A DNA stretch of 64,000 nt from Gonatopus flavifemur (GCA_018340375.1 JAFFJZ010000007.1:21488001-21552000), one strand, 5' to 3'. Numbered from the stretch's first letter, positions 1 through 11,774 are shown. Translations and numbers: made by a program. The notes: generated by a model from the sequence alone, not told the origin.

Positions 1-195
1 TGTGATTGAATTATATGCATTGTTTTGATCAAACAGAATATGCAACGCAACATGATCCATAGTTGAATGTTTTAAATAAAGAGATGATGTTTATCATTTC
101 GCAAAATTCAAAAAAGGAACAATGATAGCGGGCAAGATTGAAATGAAGTTTTCATAAATCGGAGACATTGTGAATTTGCTCTTACACAAAATACA

Positions 196-461
196 CACGG
201 AAAAAAAGAAATAGTTGCAGCAACGACTTAAATAGACGATTTTTGACCATCTACTTAAGTAGTTACTGCAGCTACTTAGTAGTCAGGACAAGTAACTCAA
301 TAGTTGCACTAACTAACGTAAATACCTGAAGTATTTTGAATTAGTTGAGACAGCTAACGTGTTACTTGTCCTGACTACTAAGTAGCTGGAGCAACTACTC
401 AAATAGATGGTCGAAAATCGACTATTTAAGTAGTTGCTGCAACTATTCTTTTTTTTTCGTG
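196..461. mobile_element. CAC-group foldback element (266 bp)
   Basis: The whole interval is one imperfect palindrome with ends CACGGAAAAAAAG and its complement; the arms share a GTTGCTGCAACTA-type block and a TACTTGTCCTGAC-type block. A CA dinucleotide flanks both ends (194-195, 462-463), read as a 2-bp TSD. No coding capacity is seen. Assignment to a transposon superfamily is open. Confidence 0.8.
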
Positions 462-2503
462 CAGAGCGAAGGAGGATTTATTTTATCAAGTAAAATGCAT
501 TGTAATAATAAATAAATGAAAAAAAAACACGTAATCAAATCGTTAACGAAATCCAACTGAATTGGTTGTAACATTGTCTTTCAATGATAAGATTCTTTAA
601 GAGAGTGGATCGTAATTAAGTATTTTTGTATATTAAAGTACAATCTCCGTAAAATACGAGTAAAGTGTGATAAGAGGATATTCAAGTTAAGTTTATAGAT
701 ATCTATGGCGTTGAAAAGATATGAGTTTTCACGTTGTCTTCATCGTATTTTATGTAGGGTAAGCATAGTTGTTGAGTACTATTTCTTCCGTGTGGTCGCC
801 ACACTTCTACTACAGTGATAATTCAATAATACAAACGCTCATTGGCGGATTGCCAGTAAGTATATTACTCGCCGATGGACAAAGATGATGTATCATTAAA
901 TAATGAAAGTGGTGGTTGAGAAATGACGCTAATGGTTGGGATAGTTTTGTTAACAATTTCGTCGAGAGTAAAAAATTTGTACCTCTCCATCGTAAATTAA
1001 GGTATTCCGTTAAAATTAAACGTAAACGTTATCGATCGGATATATAAACGAGGATGTATGAGAACGTACATGATGGAATTTCATGAATCATAACTGAAAA
1101 CCTCACTTTTGTATATAAATGATGATCATTCCTTCGAATAATGTCAGCAAATAATACTTCATCAATGGATATGAAATTTTTCATTTTCAAAGTGCATTCC
1201 GTACTAATCAAGACGAATAACTTTGTTCCGATGAATGAATTGTATTTCTCAAAAATTAGAAACCGTCCAACAAATATTAAAACTTTATTCTCGTCTGGAT
1301 AAATAAATGCTATATGATTAGATAATTAAATCTTGTTAGCAGGCAATAATGAAAATAGCAGATACAATACGAAGGATATTAACGAACGAGAAATAATGAA
1401 AAAAACACAGATTGGAGGAGGGTGAAACTGGAAAAGTACGTAGAAAGAGAGACCGCATAACAGAGAAACAAAAGAGAACAAAAGGAAATGATTTGGTGAA
1501 AGAGGGAAAGAGTAATAGAGTAAGCAGAATGGTATGAAAAGAGAGCAAAGAAGTGTGATATTTCAGGGGAAAATTAATGAGAAGCGGTACAGACATGTGC
1601 AGTATTTTCGTTACAGACGTAGTATATTATATAAACACACCTCCACGACGAAGTTCTCTACGGCGATATATATCCGTTGAAAACATAAGAATTGAAAAAG
1701 AACACCAAAATGTGAAAATATATACAAGAATGAATTTTCAATTTTAACACTTAAACAAATTTACTTGGTGATCTGGGCGGCACTACAGGGTATCAAAAGA
1801 AATGAATGGAAGATTGCTTTGCGGTTTTTGGAACAACTGAAGCAGGGAATGAAAATTTTGATTATGCAGCGTGCAAGTACACTGCTAGAAAACCCCTCTG
1901 AATATAAATTGAAAATCCAAAGCAATTTCTAAACATGAGAAAACAAGTTATGAAAATTATTGACATTTATAGATTATCATGTTTATATTGCTTCGCATAC
2001 TTCTCACGAATCATTTGCAGTTTAAATTTGATATTTAGAATTCAATCTCAGCAATGTACTTCATCACTGCATGTAACTGTGTAAATATGTTGCAAAGTTT
2101 CGTCCATTTTTGGGAGCTCATGAGCCTCTTTTTGATTGAATTTGTATCAATTTTCAATCGATATTTTATAAAAATTTCATAACTTTTGTATACAAAATAA
2201 TCGATTTTCTCAAGATCGTCTACCACTGCTAAATAATCATCGCGACTCCTCAGCTGGTCAATTTACATAAATGTTGAATTATGTGAACAGTTGTCCGTTG
2301 TTTTTCTGATGAGTCAAGAATACATAAAACCGTATTTGGATTGAAATATGGGAAATGGTGTCAAAGCATGACAAAACAACATAAAACAGAAAATGATTAT
2401 AAATCTGAGAATTGAATTGAAAATTAATAAAGCTAAAGTACGATATAAATGGAATACGATAGAAATAATTTGCAGAGAATAAGTAATAATCCAATAACAA
2501 ATA
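462..2503. other. AT-rich stretch without recognised gene
   Basis: No open frame here looks like protein; the short frames are low-complexity or phenylalanine-rich products of AT-rich DNA. No large palindrome is seen. It could be intron or intergenic DNA. Confidence 0.5.
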
Positions 2504-2917
2504 CACTGAGAGAAGAGCAATGTGGAAGTTCAGTAAATAGTATTAAATTTGATCGATGAATCTGAATATTACTGAACTTTCAACGATGTTTCGTTGAATT
2601 TCAGGAAACATTGCTGAAATTTTGCTTCACATTACTCAGTGTTCTACAATCGTTATCATATAATATAATATTCACGACCAAATTTGCTGTGTGTCACTCA
2701 ATTCCTGAAGGTTTAGTAATTGAGTGATACACAGCAAATTTGGTCATGAATATTGCATTATATAACAACGATTGAGGAACACTGAGTAATATAAAGCAAT
2801 ATTTCAGTAATCCTTCTTGAAATTTCATTAAACATCGCTGAAGGTTCAGTAGTATTTAGATTTATCGAACAAGTATATCACTATTTACCGAACTTCTGAA
2901 TCGCTCTTCTCTCAGTG
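2504..2917. mobile_element. CAC-group foldback element (414 bp)
   Basis: A palindrome with ends CACTGAGAGAAGAG and CTCTTCTCTCAGTG, flanked by TA on both sides (2502-2503 and 2918-2919). Matching arms run inward through a TGAACTTTCA-like block to a centre near 2705, where a TTTGCTGTGTGTCACTCA-like block is repeated inverted. No open frame. Confidence 0.85.
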
Positions 2918-3047
2918 TATTGTGGTTTGTGATTCACGATGATACGTCGGAGTTTTTACAGTACATTATATAAAGTTCAAAATTTTAATAATTCAAATAT
3001 TTGTACCCTGTTAGAAATCTACATATCTTCCGGTGAGCTACTTGCTC

Positions 3048-4414
3048 TCTAAATTCTTTGGAGTGAAAATACTGCAAGTCCAGGAAGAGTGAGATTTCAC
3101 TCTTAAAGAGTGACTTTTCACTTCATAAGAGTGAATTCTCACTCCAACAAAGTGAAATTTTAACTCGGTTTGAAGAGTGAAATTCTACCTTGTTTTGAGG
3201 GGTTACATACAGCTGAAATTTAAAAAAATCGATGTTTTTTAATTCCATTTTTGTAATGTACATACATTTAAGTACACACACGGAAAAATTCAACTCAATT
3301 CGGCGATTATTGTCCAAGTTACACGCATATTTGTGAAATTTTTTTACTCTATGTCAAGTGCTTTTGAAACTTTGAATGCGTTTTTCTTCAAACAGTGTTT
3401 GCGAAGTCGATAACCAAGATTTCTCGAAAAACGGCTGGACCGATCAGTCTCAAATTTCAACACAAGCTTGTTGACTATATTTCTCAGTGATTAATCGAAG
3501 ATTTCTTCTCACCCATGGATATTCTTTATATGAACAATTTATTTAAGACCAAAATTTTTGTGAAAAATCGATTTTTTTTTAGATGCCGCCATTTTGTCAA
3601 AAGATTTTATTTTTCTCATTCCTTCGATTACTTACTAGATCATACATTACTTCAATGAAATTCGTTTGGTTTTTTTATTTTGAAAGATTCAGTTCCGAGA
3701 TATCGTGGTCACCGCAAAGCGCTTTTTTTAGAGAAGCTCCTGGAGATCAGCTATAACCCTTGTAAAAATGAATCATATATGCGGCATATATGACCACATA
3801 TGGTACATATATGATTTCACAGATTCATATATGACCCCTATGTAATTCATATATGGGCCATATATGATTTCAGACATTTATATATGGGCCATATACATTT
3901 CATATACGGCGTTATGTTCCCTATGTATGGGTCATGTTTGGTCCTGATATGGATTGAACAATCGTATATGAATTTTATATGGTCATATATGCCACATATA
4001 TGAATCACATATGATTTATATATGACCATATATGATTCGTACCAAGTCCATATATGAATCAAATACAGTTTATATATGGGCCATATATGAATCATTTTTA
4101 CAAGGGAACAGCTCTTAAAATGATTATTTTTACAAATATAAAATGTTAAAATACAGTTAAAAGTTATCTCAATATGTGTACAAATTTTTACATTAACCGA
4201 TTTAAAACTGTCTTTTCGGGAAAAGTTCTTGAAAAATCGCTTTTTTGCGCCTTTTCACTGTATATAACCCCTTAAGAGTGAAATCCTCAGTCCAAGAGAG
4301 TGAAACTTTACTCTTATGGAGTGAAAACTCACTCTTTAGGAGTGGAATTCTACTCTCGTTGGACTTGCGGTATTTTCACTCTTAGGAGTGATTTTTTACT
4401 TCAAGAAATTTACA
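3048..4414. mobile_element. Foldback of AGAGTGAAA-type repeats holding another element
   Basis: Both flanks (3050-3190 and 4260-4414) are rich in GAGTGAAA and its complement, and the outer blocks around TACTGCAAGTCC and GGACTTGCGGTA are inverted copies of each other. The middle contains an element at 3757-4106. Exact ends and a target duplication could not be fixed. Confidence 0.55.
3757..4106. mobile_element. CCC-group foldback of CATATATG units (350 bp)
   Basis: Ends are CCCTTGTAAAAATGA and its exact complement, flanked by AA on both sides (3755-3756, 4107-4108). The interior is an array of CATATATG/CCATATATG units, itself palindromic, so it looks like an amplified short motif between conserved ends. 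A second copy of this design is at 60317-60675. Confidence 0.85.
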
Positions 4415-5055
4415 GAGTGGATTTCGTGTAAAATAATTGTTTCTAAGGAAACAAGGAATTATACATACTCGTAAGAAAAATTTGAATTCGGGCTTTGTAC
4501 AAACATGGATAAAGTCTTGAAATCTCTAAAAATGTAAGATTTCTTTATGAACTCAATTTCCAGTATTTTATTGCAAAAAACGTGGTCAGATGGTAACTCT
4601 CGTATCTTCTTAAGTTCATCAAAATGAAGTTGATATCGACAAATATAGTACGATATTGTGAACAATATAATTCACCTTGAGGCATCAAATACACGATACA
4701 ACGGATTTTTTTAATTTTTTGTCGAGCAGTTGATCGACGTGGGAGATTAAATATCGATAACGTATCATGACAGGTTTTTAAGCGTTCGATGTTATTTCAA
4801 TTCATCTGCAATGAACAAAATCTCGATTTGACTGTTTATTTGCATCAGAATCAACCATTTCCATGAACTTTCTCCGTATAATGAAATTATTCATTTGTTC
4901 TAATCTCGTTTCACTGCACGCAGAAAAATGCCACTCGAAAATATTGAAGGTTTTCATCATCTTTCTCAGTAAACCAGAACCAGGAAGGTTTGTAAAATGA
5001 ATGATCACACGATAATATGGAAAATTACGAATAATGTAGAAAAGTAATGAGTCAT

Positions 5056-5328
5056 CCCGGAGAGAACAAAATAGTACTGGCTACTACACCGGATAGTACT
5101 CAGTGACATCTGAAGTAAAAAAATTTTCAGATAGCAGCCACTACCATCCAAATAGCATCCAGTACAATCTACGTTATACTCAGTAACATCTGACATAGCA
5201 TTGAATATAACGTAGATCGTACTGGATACTATTTGGATAGTAGTGGATGCTATCTGAAATTTTTTTCACTTCAGATGTCACTGAGTACTATCTGGGGTAG
5301 TAGCCAGTACTATTTTGTTCTCTCCGTG
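5056..5328. mobile_element. CAC-group foldback element (273 bp)
   Basis: Palindrome with ends CCCGGAGAGAAC and GTTCTCTCCGTG, flanked by AT on both sides (5054-5055, 5329-5330). Arms contain repeated AGTACTGG and GGATAGTA motifs and match almost throughout. The left terminus reads CCC rather than CAC, presumably a point change. Confidence 0.8.
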
Positions 5329-5810
5329 ATATTGAAATTCCAAACGCTAAAAGTTCCATTTTATGAAGCGTGTAGCAAAATTTAACTATTCATTCGTAAA
5401 CTCCCGTACTTTAATGTGAAAATTCATTCAACTAACTTTCCTGCTGCTGGTTTAGTAAGAAAAATAGGAAAAATTTTCATATTTCATCTTCCGTGTGGGT
5501 TCAATCCCTGGTAGAAATCTTCCATAAAATCCCATTAGAAGTATTCAAACTTCTGATTGAATGCAATTAAATTCCATTGAAACCCATTGAAATTTCCATT
5601 CGTCGATGAGATTTTATGGAATTTTTTCGACAGGGATGGATCATAAAAATCGATATCAATTATTTGAGATACTACACGAAAAAACCGTAACATTAGCGAT
5701 TAAGAATTTGGAACCAATGGTTCGTGCCATGAGAAAGAAGTGGAGTCTAAAACCATTGATTACTGTATTCACATGAATCAATTATATTTCCTCAGTATAA
5801 TCAGAAATGA

Positions 5811-6186
5811 GTTGGAGAGATTGCTAACGCAATGTTCAAATCATGGTTCGTATCACGTTTGTTTTCTTTTGAAGAAAATTATGTGATTGATTGAATCTTC
5901 CTTCTGCACTGTGAAAAGTCCGACTGAAAGTGGCTGCATCTTACTTGAAAACTTGACTGAAATTCAGTCTTTCTCATTGTGTCAGTATTTGTTTCCGCTG
6001 CTTACTTTCAGCAGAAATAGAGCTAGTTATGTGGCTGCATCTTAAAATAAACTGATATTAAGGTTGAGAGTAAGTCTTACTTTTTACTGTGTGAGCCAAT
6101 CAGCATGAAAGGATAAACGGAAAACGTGATACCGCCAATCAGAAACTGGACTATAGTTTTCATGTATCGTTAGCAATCTCTCCAAC
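5811..6186. mobile_element. Foldback with GTTGGAGAGATTGC ends, interrupted
   Basis: GTTGGAGAGATTGCTAACG at 5811 is repeated as the exact inverse at 6168-6186, and an inner ATCACGTTT-type block is also inverted. A second element (5907-6091) sits between the arms. No target duplication was found. Confidence 0.6.
5907..6091. mobile_element. CAC-group foldback element (185 bp)
   Basis: Ends CACTGTGAAAAG and CTTTTTACTGTG flanked by TG on both sides (5905-5906, 6092-6093). The interior has the CTGAAATTCAGTC motif also found in the elements at 18556-18802 and near 27900, so this is a recurring family. Confidence 0.7.
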
Positions 6187-6404
6187 CCTTTTTCTCTCTC
6201 TTGCCAGGGAACCTCTAGATCTAACAGAATTGATCAATCACGTATTCTCATTGATTAAAATAAACAATCGGAAAAAAACAAAAACCTCTAGTTGGCAACA
6301 GAGCTGATTCGTATCAATACAATCAATACAGTGTTGAACTTTCTTTTTGTGTAATACGAGCCATTTGAGAGTAATATAGCAATCGCTCATGTTACAGTTT
6401 CTCC

Positions 6405-6605
6405 GTGTAAAGTCGGGATGTTGGCCAAATCTTTGGTGTTACAATCCTCAAAAATACTTTGATATTTTTGGAACATCGCACAGTACAGCATTTCTGAATG
6501 CCCGTAAAAGCTGTAAGGAGCAATATTTCGGAAATATTCAAGTATCTCGAAGAAATCTTACACAAAACATTTGGCCTAGTGCCCTGATGCTAGTATCCAG
6601 ATAAG
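6405..6605. mobile_element. Decayed TTAA-type foldback relic
   Basis: The blocks TTGGCCAAATCTTT (about 6420) and AACATTTGGCCTAG (about 6568) are inverted copies and match the better preserved elements at 18357-18815 and 22383-22590. The ends are eroded; no complete TTAA pair is seen. Confidence 0.5.
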
Positions 6606-6740
6606 GGCCTTGGAGCATCAGAAGATGGAAGGAATTTTGCGATGTAGTTTCTAAACGACTAAGCAATGATCACAAATTTTAAATATGCAGCAACACAGAC
6701 AGCACAAATAAGCTCTAAAAAGAAACATACATGTCATCTT

Positions 6741-7048
6741 TAGGCGAGCGGCTGTTCACTGTGAGTCATAAAAGTAATACATTGAAGTCATGTCATTTCA
6801 TTCGATGATTCTCTGCATTAAAGAGTCACTCTCAATGATTCAGCAGTTGGAATCACAGTTTGTAAGTCAATACGAGTCACTTGGGAGTCAAGTGACTCCC
6901 ATTGGCTCTCAAGTGACTCGCACTGACCTGCTAGTGATTTCTATGTGACTCCCCCACCGTGGAATAATGACTCTCTTTGATTCAGTTCTTTATTCGAAAA
7001 TAATTGCTCGTGTTGAAATTTATTGACTCGCAAGAGGATAGCCTTTCG
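6741..7048. mobile_element. Foldback of GTGACTC motifs (empty-site copy)
   Basis: An imperfect palindrome rich in GTGACTC and GAGTCAC. A second copy lies at 18152-18890 in opposite orientation, interrupted by a TTAA element; the uninterrupted TTAA target is preserved here at 6818-6821, between TCTGCA and AGAGTCAC. Confidence 0.65.
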
Positions 7049-7312
7049 TCTTTAGGAGCAAGTAGCTCTGAAAGATAACTAGTATGTTAAATTGAGGAGC
7101 TTCGTGCTGTCTAGGAATAAAGTGCCACTGCCAGGTTTACGCTCTAAATATAAATTTAAACCCCAAAGCATATACCTAAACTTGAGAGAACCAGTTATAA
7201 AAATCATTTATGCACAGTCGGACGATTTTTATATCTTTCGGTGAGTGATTCAGAGACGCAAAATATTCAATTGTCGAACGCGGAGGGAGTTTTTTTACCG
7301 TCCGCGTTCTGA

Positions 7313-7895
7313 TAGTGATGCCAGATTGGAAGCATACACCGTTTCTTCCCCTTCCATCGAGCCACTCTCCTTTCTTTCATCATGTAAATCAAGTCTGGCG
7401 AGCGAGAGAGAAAGTAACTTACTTCCTCTCTCGCTCACCTGATTTGATTCGCATGATGAAGGAAAGGTGAGTGGTTCACGGAGAAAAAGGAATTCGCTGT
7501 GGCAGCGAAATCTACTTTTGCTGGGTTCCTTTTGCCAGAGCAGCAAATTTTTTGCTGTGACAGCAAACTATTTGCTGTTCCAGCAATCTTGTTAGCTGCG
7601 ACAGCGAATTTTTAGCTGTGGCAGCAAAAAATGTTTGCTATCCCAGCAAAATTTGTTTGCTATTCTATATATAATACTGAAAATTTGCTGGCGGAGCAAA
7701 CAATTTTTGCTGCCACAGCTAAAAAATTGCTGTCGTAGCTAACACGATTGCTGTTATAGCAAATTTTTAGCTAGGTCAGCAAAAAATTTTGCTATTCTAT
7801 ATATAATACCTCGATTGGCTGCGTCAGCAAAGTTTTTCTCTCCGTGTTCGATGGAAGGGGAAGAAACAGTGTATGCCTCCAACCTGGCATCAGTT
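7313..7895. mobile_element. hAT-like foldback split by a younger element
   Basis: Outer arms beginning TAGTGATGCCAG (7313) and ending CTGGCATCAG (about 7894) are inverted copies, continuing through CCCCTTCCATCGA and CATCATG-type blocks to a centre near 7420. The right arm is cut at 7475 by the element 7477-7846 and resumes at 7849. Ends match those of the 8-bp-TSD element at 40601-40767; no clear TSD remains here. Confidence 0.7.
7477..7846. mobile_element. CAC-group element built of TTGCTG...CAGCAA hairpins
   Basis: Ends CACGGAGAAAAAG and TTTTTCTCTCCGTG, with TT on both sides (7475-7476, 7847-7848). Joining the flanks through one TT restores the inverted arm of the host palindrome. The interior is a run of short hairpins of the form TTGCTG-NNN-CAGCAA, and the block GCTATTCTATATATAATAC occurs twice (about 7659 and 7793). 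Confidence 0.85.
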
Positions 7896-8048
7896 TTGTA
7901 ATACTCCGTAAAAGTCAATTTTTACTCAGTGCGCGTTTGCGTGCTCTAATCATTATCGTTGGTACGCCGCATTGTTTCTAACCTCACACAGGGTGTTTCC
8001 GATAAAAGCTCGGAGTGATAACCAGCATTTGGTCGGCTGGCAATTTTT

Positions 8049-8168
8049 AAGGCCTAGACAGAGAAGTGACGTTACCATGAACGTAAACGTAAACGGTTGG
8101 GCTTTACCCACTTTACGCAGCCAGTTCACATTTACGTTCATGGCAATGTCACTTCTCTATCTAGGCCT
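8049..8168. repeat. Palindrome with AAGGCCTAGA ends (120 bp)
   Basis: AAGGCCTAGACAGAGAAGTG is repeated inverted with one change at the right end, and arms continue through CCATGAACGTAAA. The centre is TTGGGCTTTACCC. It looks like a small foldback; no target duplication is clear. Confidence 0.65.
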
Positions 8169-8169
8169 T

Positions 8170-8255
8170 CATCCCCCCCCCCTCCCCCCATCACGCCCAT
8201 TTGTATAGAAATCTCAAACACACAATCCAGCCACTAACAAAAGAAATTTGATTGT
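8170..8255. mobile_element. Fragment related to the hAT-like element at 40601
   Basis: The blocks TTGTATAGAAAT, ACACAATCCAGCC and AAGAAATTTGATTGTGT match the interior of the 40601-40767 element in the same order. It begins with a C-rich tract and is cut at its right by the element at 8265. Confidence 0.5.
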
Positions 8256-8264
8256 GTAGAGCGT

Positions 8265-8464
8265 ATGAAGCTGAAGCTAGTAGACGTAAACTAGCAGACC
8301 TCGTTCATAAACTGAGCTAATGTAAATTTGAATGTTTTAAAAATACATATTTCCAGATATTGTGATTGGAAATCCGATTGGTGCCGGTTTCATCATTCTA
8401 CGACGATTGTAGGATGAACTAGAGTCCAAGTATGCTGGCTCAAATCTGCTAGCTTCAGCTTCAT
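8265..8464. mobile_element. 200-bp element with a 9-bp direct flank repeat
   Basis: Perfect 16-bp inverted repeats ATGAAGCTGAAGCTAG and CTAGCTTCAGCTTCAT bound exactly 200 bp. The nine bases GTAGAGCGT stand on both sides (8256-8264, 8465-8473). A 9-bp duplication is typical of Mutator-like elements; an 8-bp hAT event with one extra matching base is the alternative. Confidence 0.7.
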
Positions 8465-8569
8465 GTAGAGCGTCATTGACCTCAGACCGTTTTTGCGGAA
8501 AATCGATAACGTATACTCATCAAATCTGCTTGAACTCAAGGAATTCTAGAAAGTCTAGGAATTTAAAAT

Positions 8570-9520
8570 GGCAAATCCAATAGAGTGGACAAAAATTCTA
8601 AAATTCATCGGACATACTTCAAACTCGCCTGCCCCCCCCCCTCCTTGACAAGGTTCCCAGGAAAAATCTGCCAAATTTTGTTGATTGGTCATTGCTTTTA
8701 GGATCGAGAATATAATTGGTTGACTACATAAGATACAACAACAAATAAGAAAGGAAGAAAGAGAATATATAAGAATCAACGAAGTTTAGCGGGTCTTCCT
8801 GGGCACCTGCGACCCCCAGAGGTGCACTACATCCCTTCAGAAATATTTCTAATGGAAATTTCCCTTGATTTTTTAATTTCAATCCGTGATATTGAATTCA
8901 ACATATTGAATTCTAATATTTCGCCAACGGATTAATCGGGGACTCCGAAAACTACTGGGAGTAAAGTTGGAAAAAATCCTATGAATTCTCAAATTTTTGT
9001 CCACCATATTGGACCCGCCATTTTGAATTCTGGAATTTGGACAACTGATTCGGCGACTCCAAAACACCCTCAATACCAAGTTTGAAAAAAACATATTGTT
9101 GTTCGCCATATTGGAGTCGGCATTCTGAATATTTCAAGGTTGGTTATTGCACTGTAAAAAGAAGGTCTTAAATTCAGCTCATTTCATGGCTGAATCTATA
9201 ATGCAAACAAATTAAGCCGAAAAAACAATCGCCGACACAATGGAGAAAGCATTGTCTGAAATTAAAATACAAACAGATTGAGATTTTCTTTTTACAGTGT
9301 GATTCGTACTTGGCAACCCCAAAAAACTCTGAAAATAAAGTTTGAAGAGAATCTGTGGAATTTGAGAATTTCTTTCCACCGTAATGGATCCGCTATTTTG
9401 AATTTCGGAAGTTTGACAACAGATTCGTAATCAACGACCCCAAACCCCTGTGTACCGGGTTTCAAGCGAACTCGAGAATTCCTTATAGTTTTTCTGGCCT
9501 TTCTCGTAATTCATCCCACT
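8570..9520. repeat. Diverged tandem block with CGCCAT-TTGGA motif
   Basis: Units of very roughly 130-170 bp, each with a CCGCCATTTTGAATT-like core, a GGCGACTCCAAAA-like stretch and an AAGTTTGAA stretch, recur here and again at 15050-15470 and 52385-53060. One unit is broken by the element at 9150-9299. No coding frame. Confidence 0.6.
9150..9299. mobile_element. CAC-group element (150 bp)
   Basis: Ends CACTGTAAAAAG and CTTTTTACAGTG are exact inverses; TG flanks both sides (9148-9149, 9300-9301). It is inserted in the CGCCAT-type tandem block. Confidence 0.75.
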
Positions 9521-9741
9521 GTGTCTCGGACACGGAAAAAATCAAGGCTATTTCAAACTTGGAAATTTTATTCGAGGAATTAAGAGGATGCCAACGCTTG
9601 TTTCGTACCTTTCCTTCCTCTCAAGGATCGAATGATGGGACTTTTCCACGAAACATTTCACCAAAAATTTGAGCCGTCAAAACGCAAAGTTGTAACTGCT
9701 GAAATGATTTTTTGTATGGAAAACATTCAAACAGAGTTTCG

Positions 9742-9991
9742 TTAAGTGGATACGAGCGCATAGGTGGCTCCATCTGATGGCATTTTTTCCGAACAAAAAT
9801 ACTCGAAATTGGATTTATAAAGAGGTCTGAAAATTTCAGGGATGACTATTCGAAGATCAATCTGAGTCTGTACAGAGCCAGAAAAAAGTCATCCCTGAAA
9901 TTTTCGGACCTTTCTATAAGTCCAATTTTCAGTATTTTTGTGTGAATAAAGGCCACCAGATGGAGCCAACTATGCGCTTGTATCCTCTTAA
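9742..9991. mobile_element. TTAA foldback element (250 bp with TSDs)
   Basis: TTAA at both ends, followed inward by GTGGATACGAGCGCATAG and its near-exact inverse. Arms continue through CATCTG and CTGAAAATTTCAGGGATGA. The TTAA target and GGATAC ends fit a piggyBac-type non-autonomous element. Confidence 0.8.
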
Positions 9992-10199
9992 CAGCCTATC
10001 ATACACGGCGTAACTTCGAGCGCAAGTCCGTGGTGCCAGAAATTGAAGATCAAGAGCGTGAGAACCGGAGTATAGTGGTTAATCCAATCAACAGAAGTGT
10101 TTAATTGAATATAGGTGATTTTCAGTTAAGATGTAATTTCTGCGACAACGAAAAAAAAATACTGAAAATTGAATATTATATTGTTTTAAAAAGGGTAAT

Positions 10200-10573
10200 A
10201 CAATATATCACTTCGTAATCTATGAGATCCTCCCCGTGGGATGATTACGGGTCTTCCGGGGGGATATTCTTGATATCTGTCCTTGATATGCTTTTTATCC
10301 ATCCTTGGTAGTATCTGCTTCCTTTACGTGGTAGGGAGGATAAGTATCTCAAATTTGGGTTTCTTTTTCGGGTGGAATAAACTACTCGAGAGGGAGAATA
10401 CAAACTGAGAAAAACTAAATCATCCCAACGCCAGGATCATCGGCAAAAACGGAGGGAAAGCAAAGGGAAACTACTTTCTTTGACATCTTTCGATATTCCC
10501 GAGGAATGGGATCTTTTTCCAAACCTAGAATTTTGAAATTATAATTGATTGAAGAAAAAAAAACAACAACATC
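10200..10573 (+). promoter_or_regulatory. Probable 5' untranslated/promoter region of the LINE
   Basis: A comparatively GC-rich leader immediately before the ATGGCG start at 10574, unlike the AT-rich flanking DNA. RTE-type elements carry an internal promoter in this place; no specific motif could be identified, so the function is inferred from position alone. Confidence 0.35.
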
Positions 10574-11650
10574 ATGGCGTTCTCTCGAATAAGATATTCC
10601 GAAGGTAAAATAGCCCCCCGTTCGGATCTCCGGTTGGAGGCTGCTCGAGAGAGTTTCATCGAACAAGATAGAAAACCAAAGAAGATAGGGAAGAAAGAGA
10701 ACATTCTCCGAGTCGGAGCGTGGAATGTTAGATCACTGAGACAAACAGGAAAACTAGAAAATTTGAAATTAGAAATGAATAGGTTAGGTATCGATGTAAT
10801 GGGAATTAGTGAAATGAGATGGCCGCGAGAAGGGGATTTCTGGAGTGGGGATTATAGAATAATTCATACAGGATCAAGGAATGGTCAAGCAGGTGTGAGT
10901 ATTATAATGCATGAAAGGGTAGGGAATAGGATAGAAAATTGTTTGCAACATAGCGAACGCGGTATGATGGTTAGAGTTAGAACAAAACCGTTAGACACTG
11001 TTATAGTTTAAGTATAAATGCCCACATCTGCGTACTCACAGGAAGATATCGAAAAAACAAACGATGAAATAGAACGAGTGATAGAACATGTGAAGGGAGA
11101 AGAGAATTGAATGATCATAGGCGACTGGAATGCGGTAGTAGGGCAAGGAAAAGGAGGTAACATAATAGGAGATTTTGCGTTAGGAAAAAGAAATGAAAGA
11201 GGACAATGTTTAATCGAATTCTGTGAGAGTCATAAAATAGTTATTACCAACACGTTATTCAAAAATCATCCAAGAAGAATCTATACTTGGAGAATGCCAG
11301 GAGATACAGCAAGATACCAAATTGATTACATCTTAGTAAAACAGAGATTTAGAAATCAAGTGGAAAGCTGTAAAACTTATCCAGGCGCGGATATAGATAG
11401 TGATCACAATATGTTGCTGATGAAATGTTCTCTGAAATTCAAAGCTCTGAAGAAGAAGAGGAAAATGCAAAAAAGATGGAATTTGAAGAATCTTAAACAA
11501 GAACGAACACAGGAGGCATTCAAAGTGATGTTGGATAAAAAATTGGAGAATCGACAAGAGGAAGACTTGTAAATAGAGGGTAGATGGATAAATATAAAGG
11601 GGAACATAGAACAATGTGAAGATGAAATTTTGAAGAATGATGGTTATACA
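10574..11650 (+). pseudogene. LINE endonuclease domain, broken by stops
   Basis: The reading frame from ATG 10574 gives an apurinic-type endonuclease: GAWNVRS (about residue 48), GISEMRW, then IGDWNAVVG, YTWRMPG, QIDYIL and a final SDHNML. These are the metal- and DNA-contacting motifs of LINE endonucleases that nick the target. In-frame stops fall at 11009-11011, 11015-11017, 11108-11110 and 11570-11572, with no frameshift between them. After the last stop the frame still reads IEGRWINIKG, as expected of the linker to the reverse transcriptase. Confidence 0.85.
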
Positions 11651-11774
11651 TATATACAGAACTATATATTCTGCTGCAATATAGATCGAGAGTCGAATCA
11701 AATTCCAGGTGTTCATGTCAAATCAAATTTCTTAATTATTAACAAATCTGTGTTTGAGAGGAAAGAATCGTATA

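Noticed and set aside
3847..4095. 82-codon frame rich in Tyr, His and Ile
   Set aside because: It is the translation of the CATATATG array.
5498..5515. GGGTTCAATCCCTGG as a tRNA B-box
   Set aside because: No A-box or stems at the right distance upstream; a lone B-box-like word is common by chance.
7490..7810. Regularly spaced short repeats that could suggest a CRISPR-like array
   Set aside because: The units are TTGCTG-CAGCAA mini-hairpins of uneven spacing inside a eukaryotic foldback element with its own ends and duplication.
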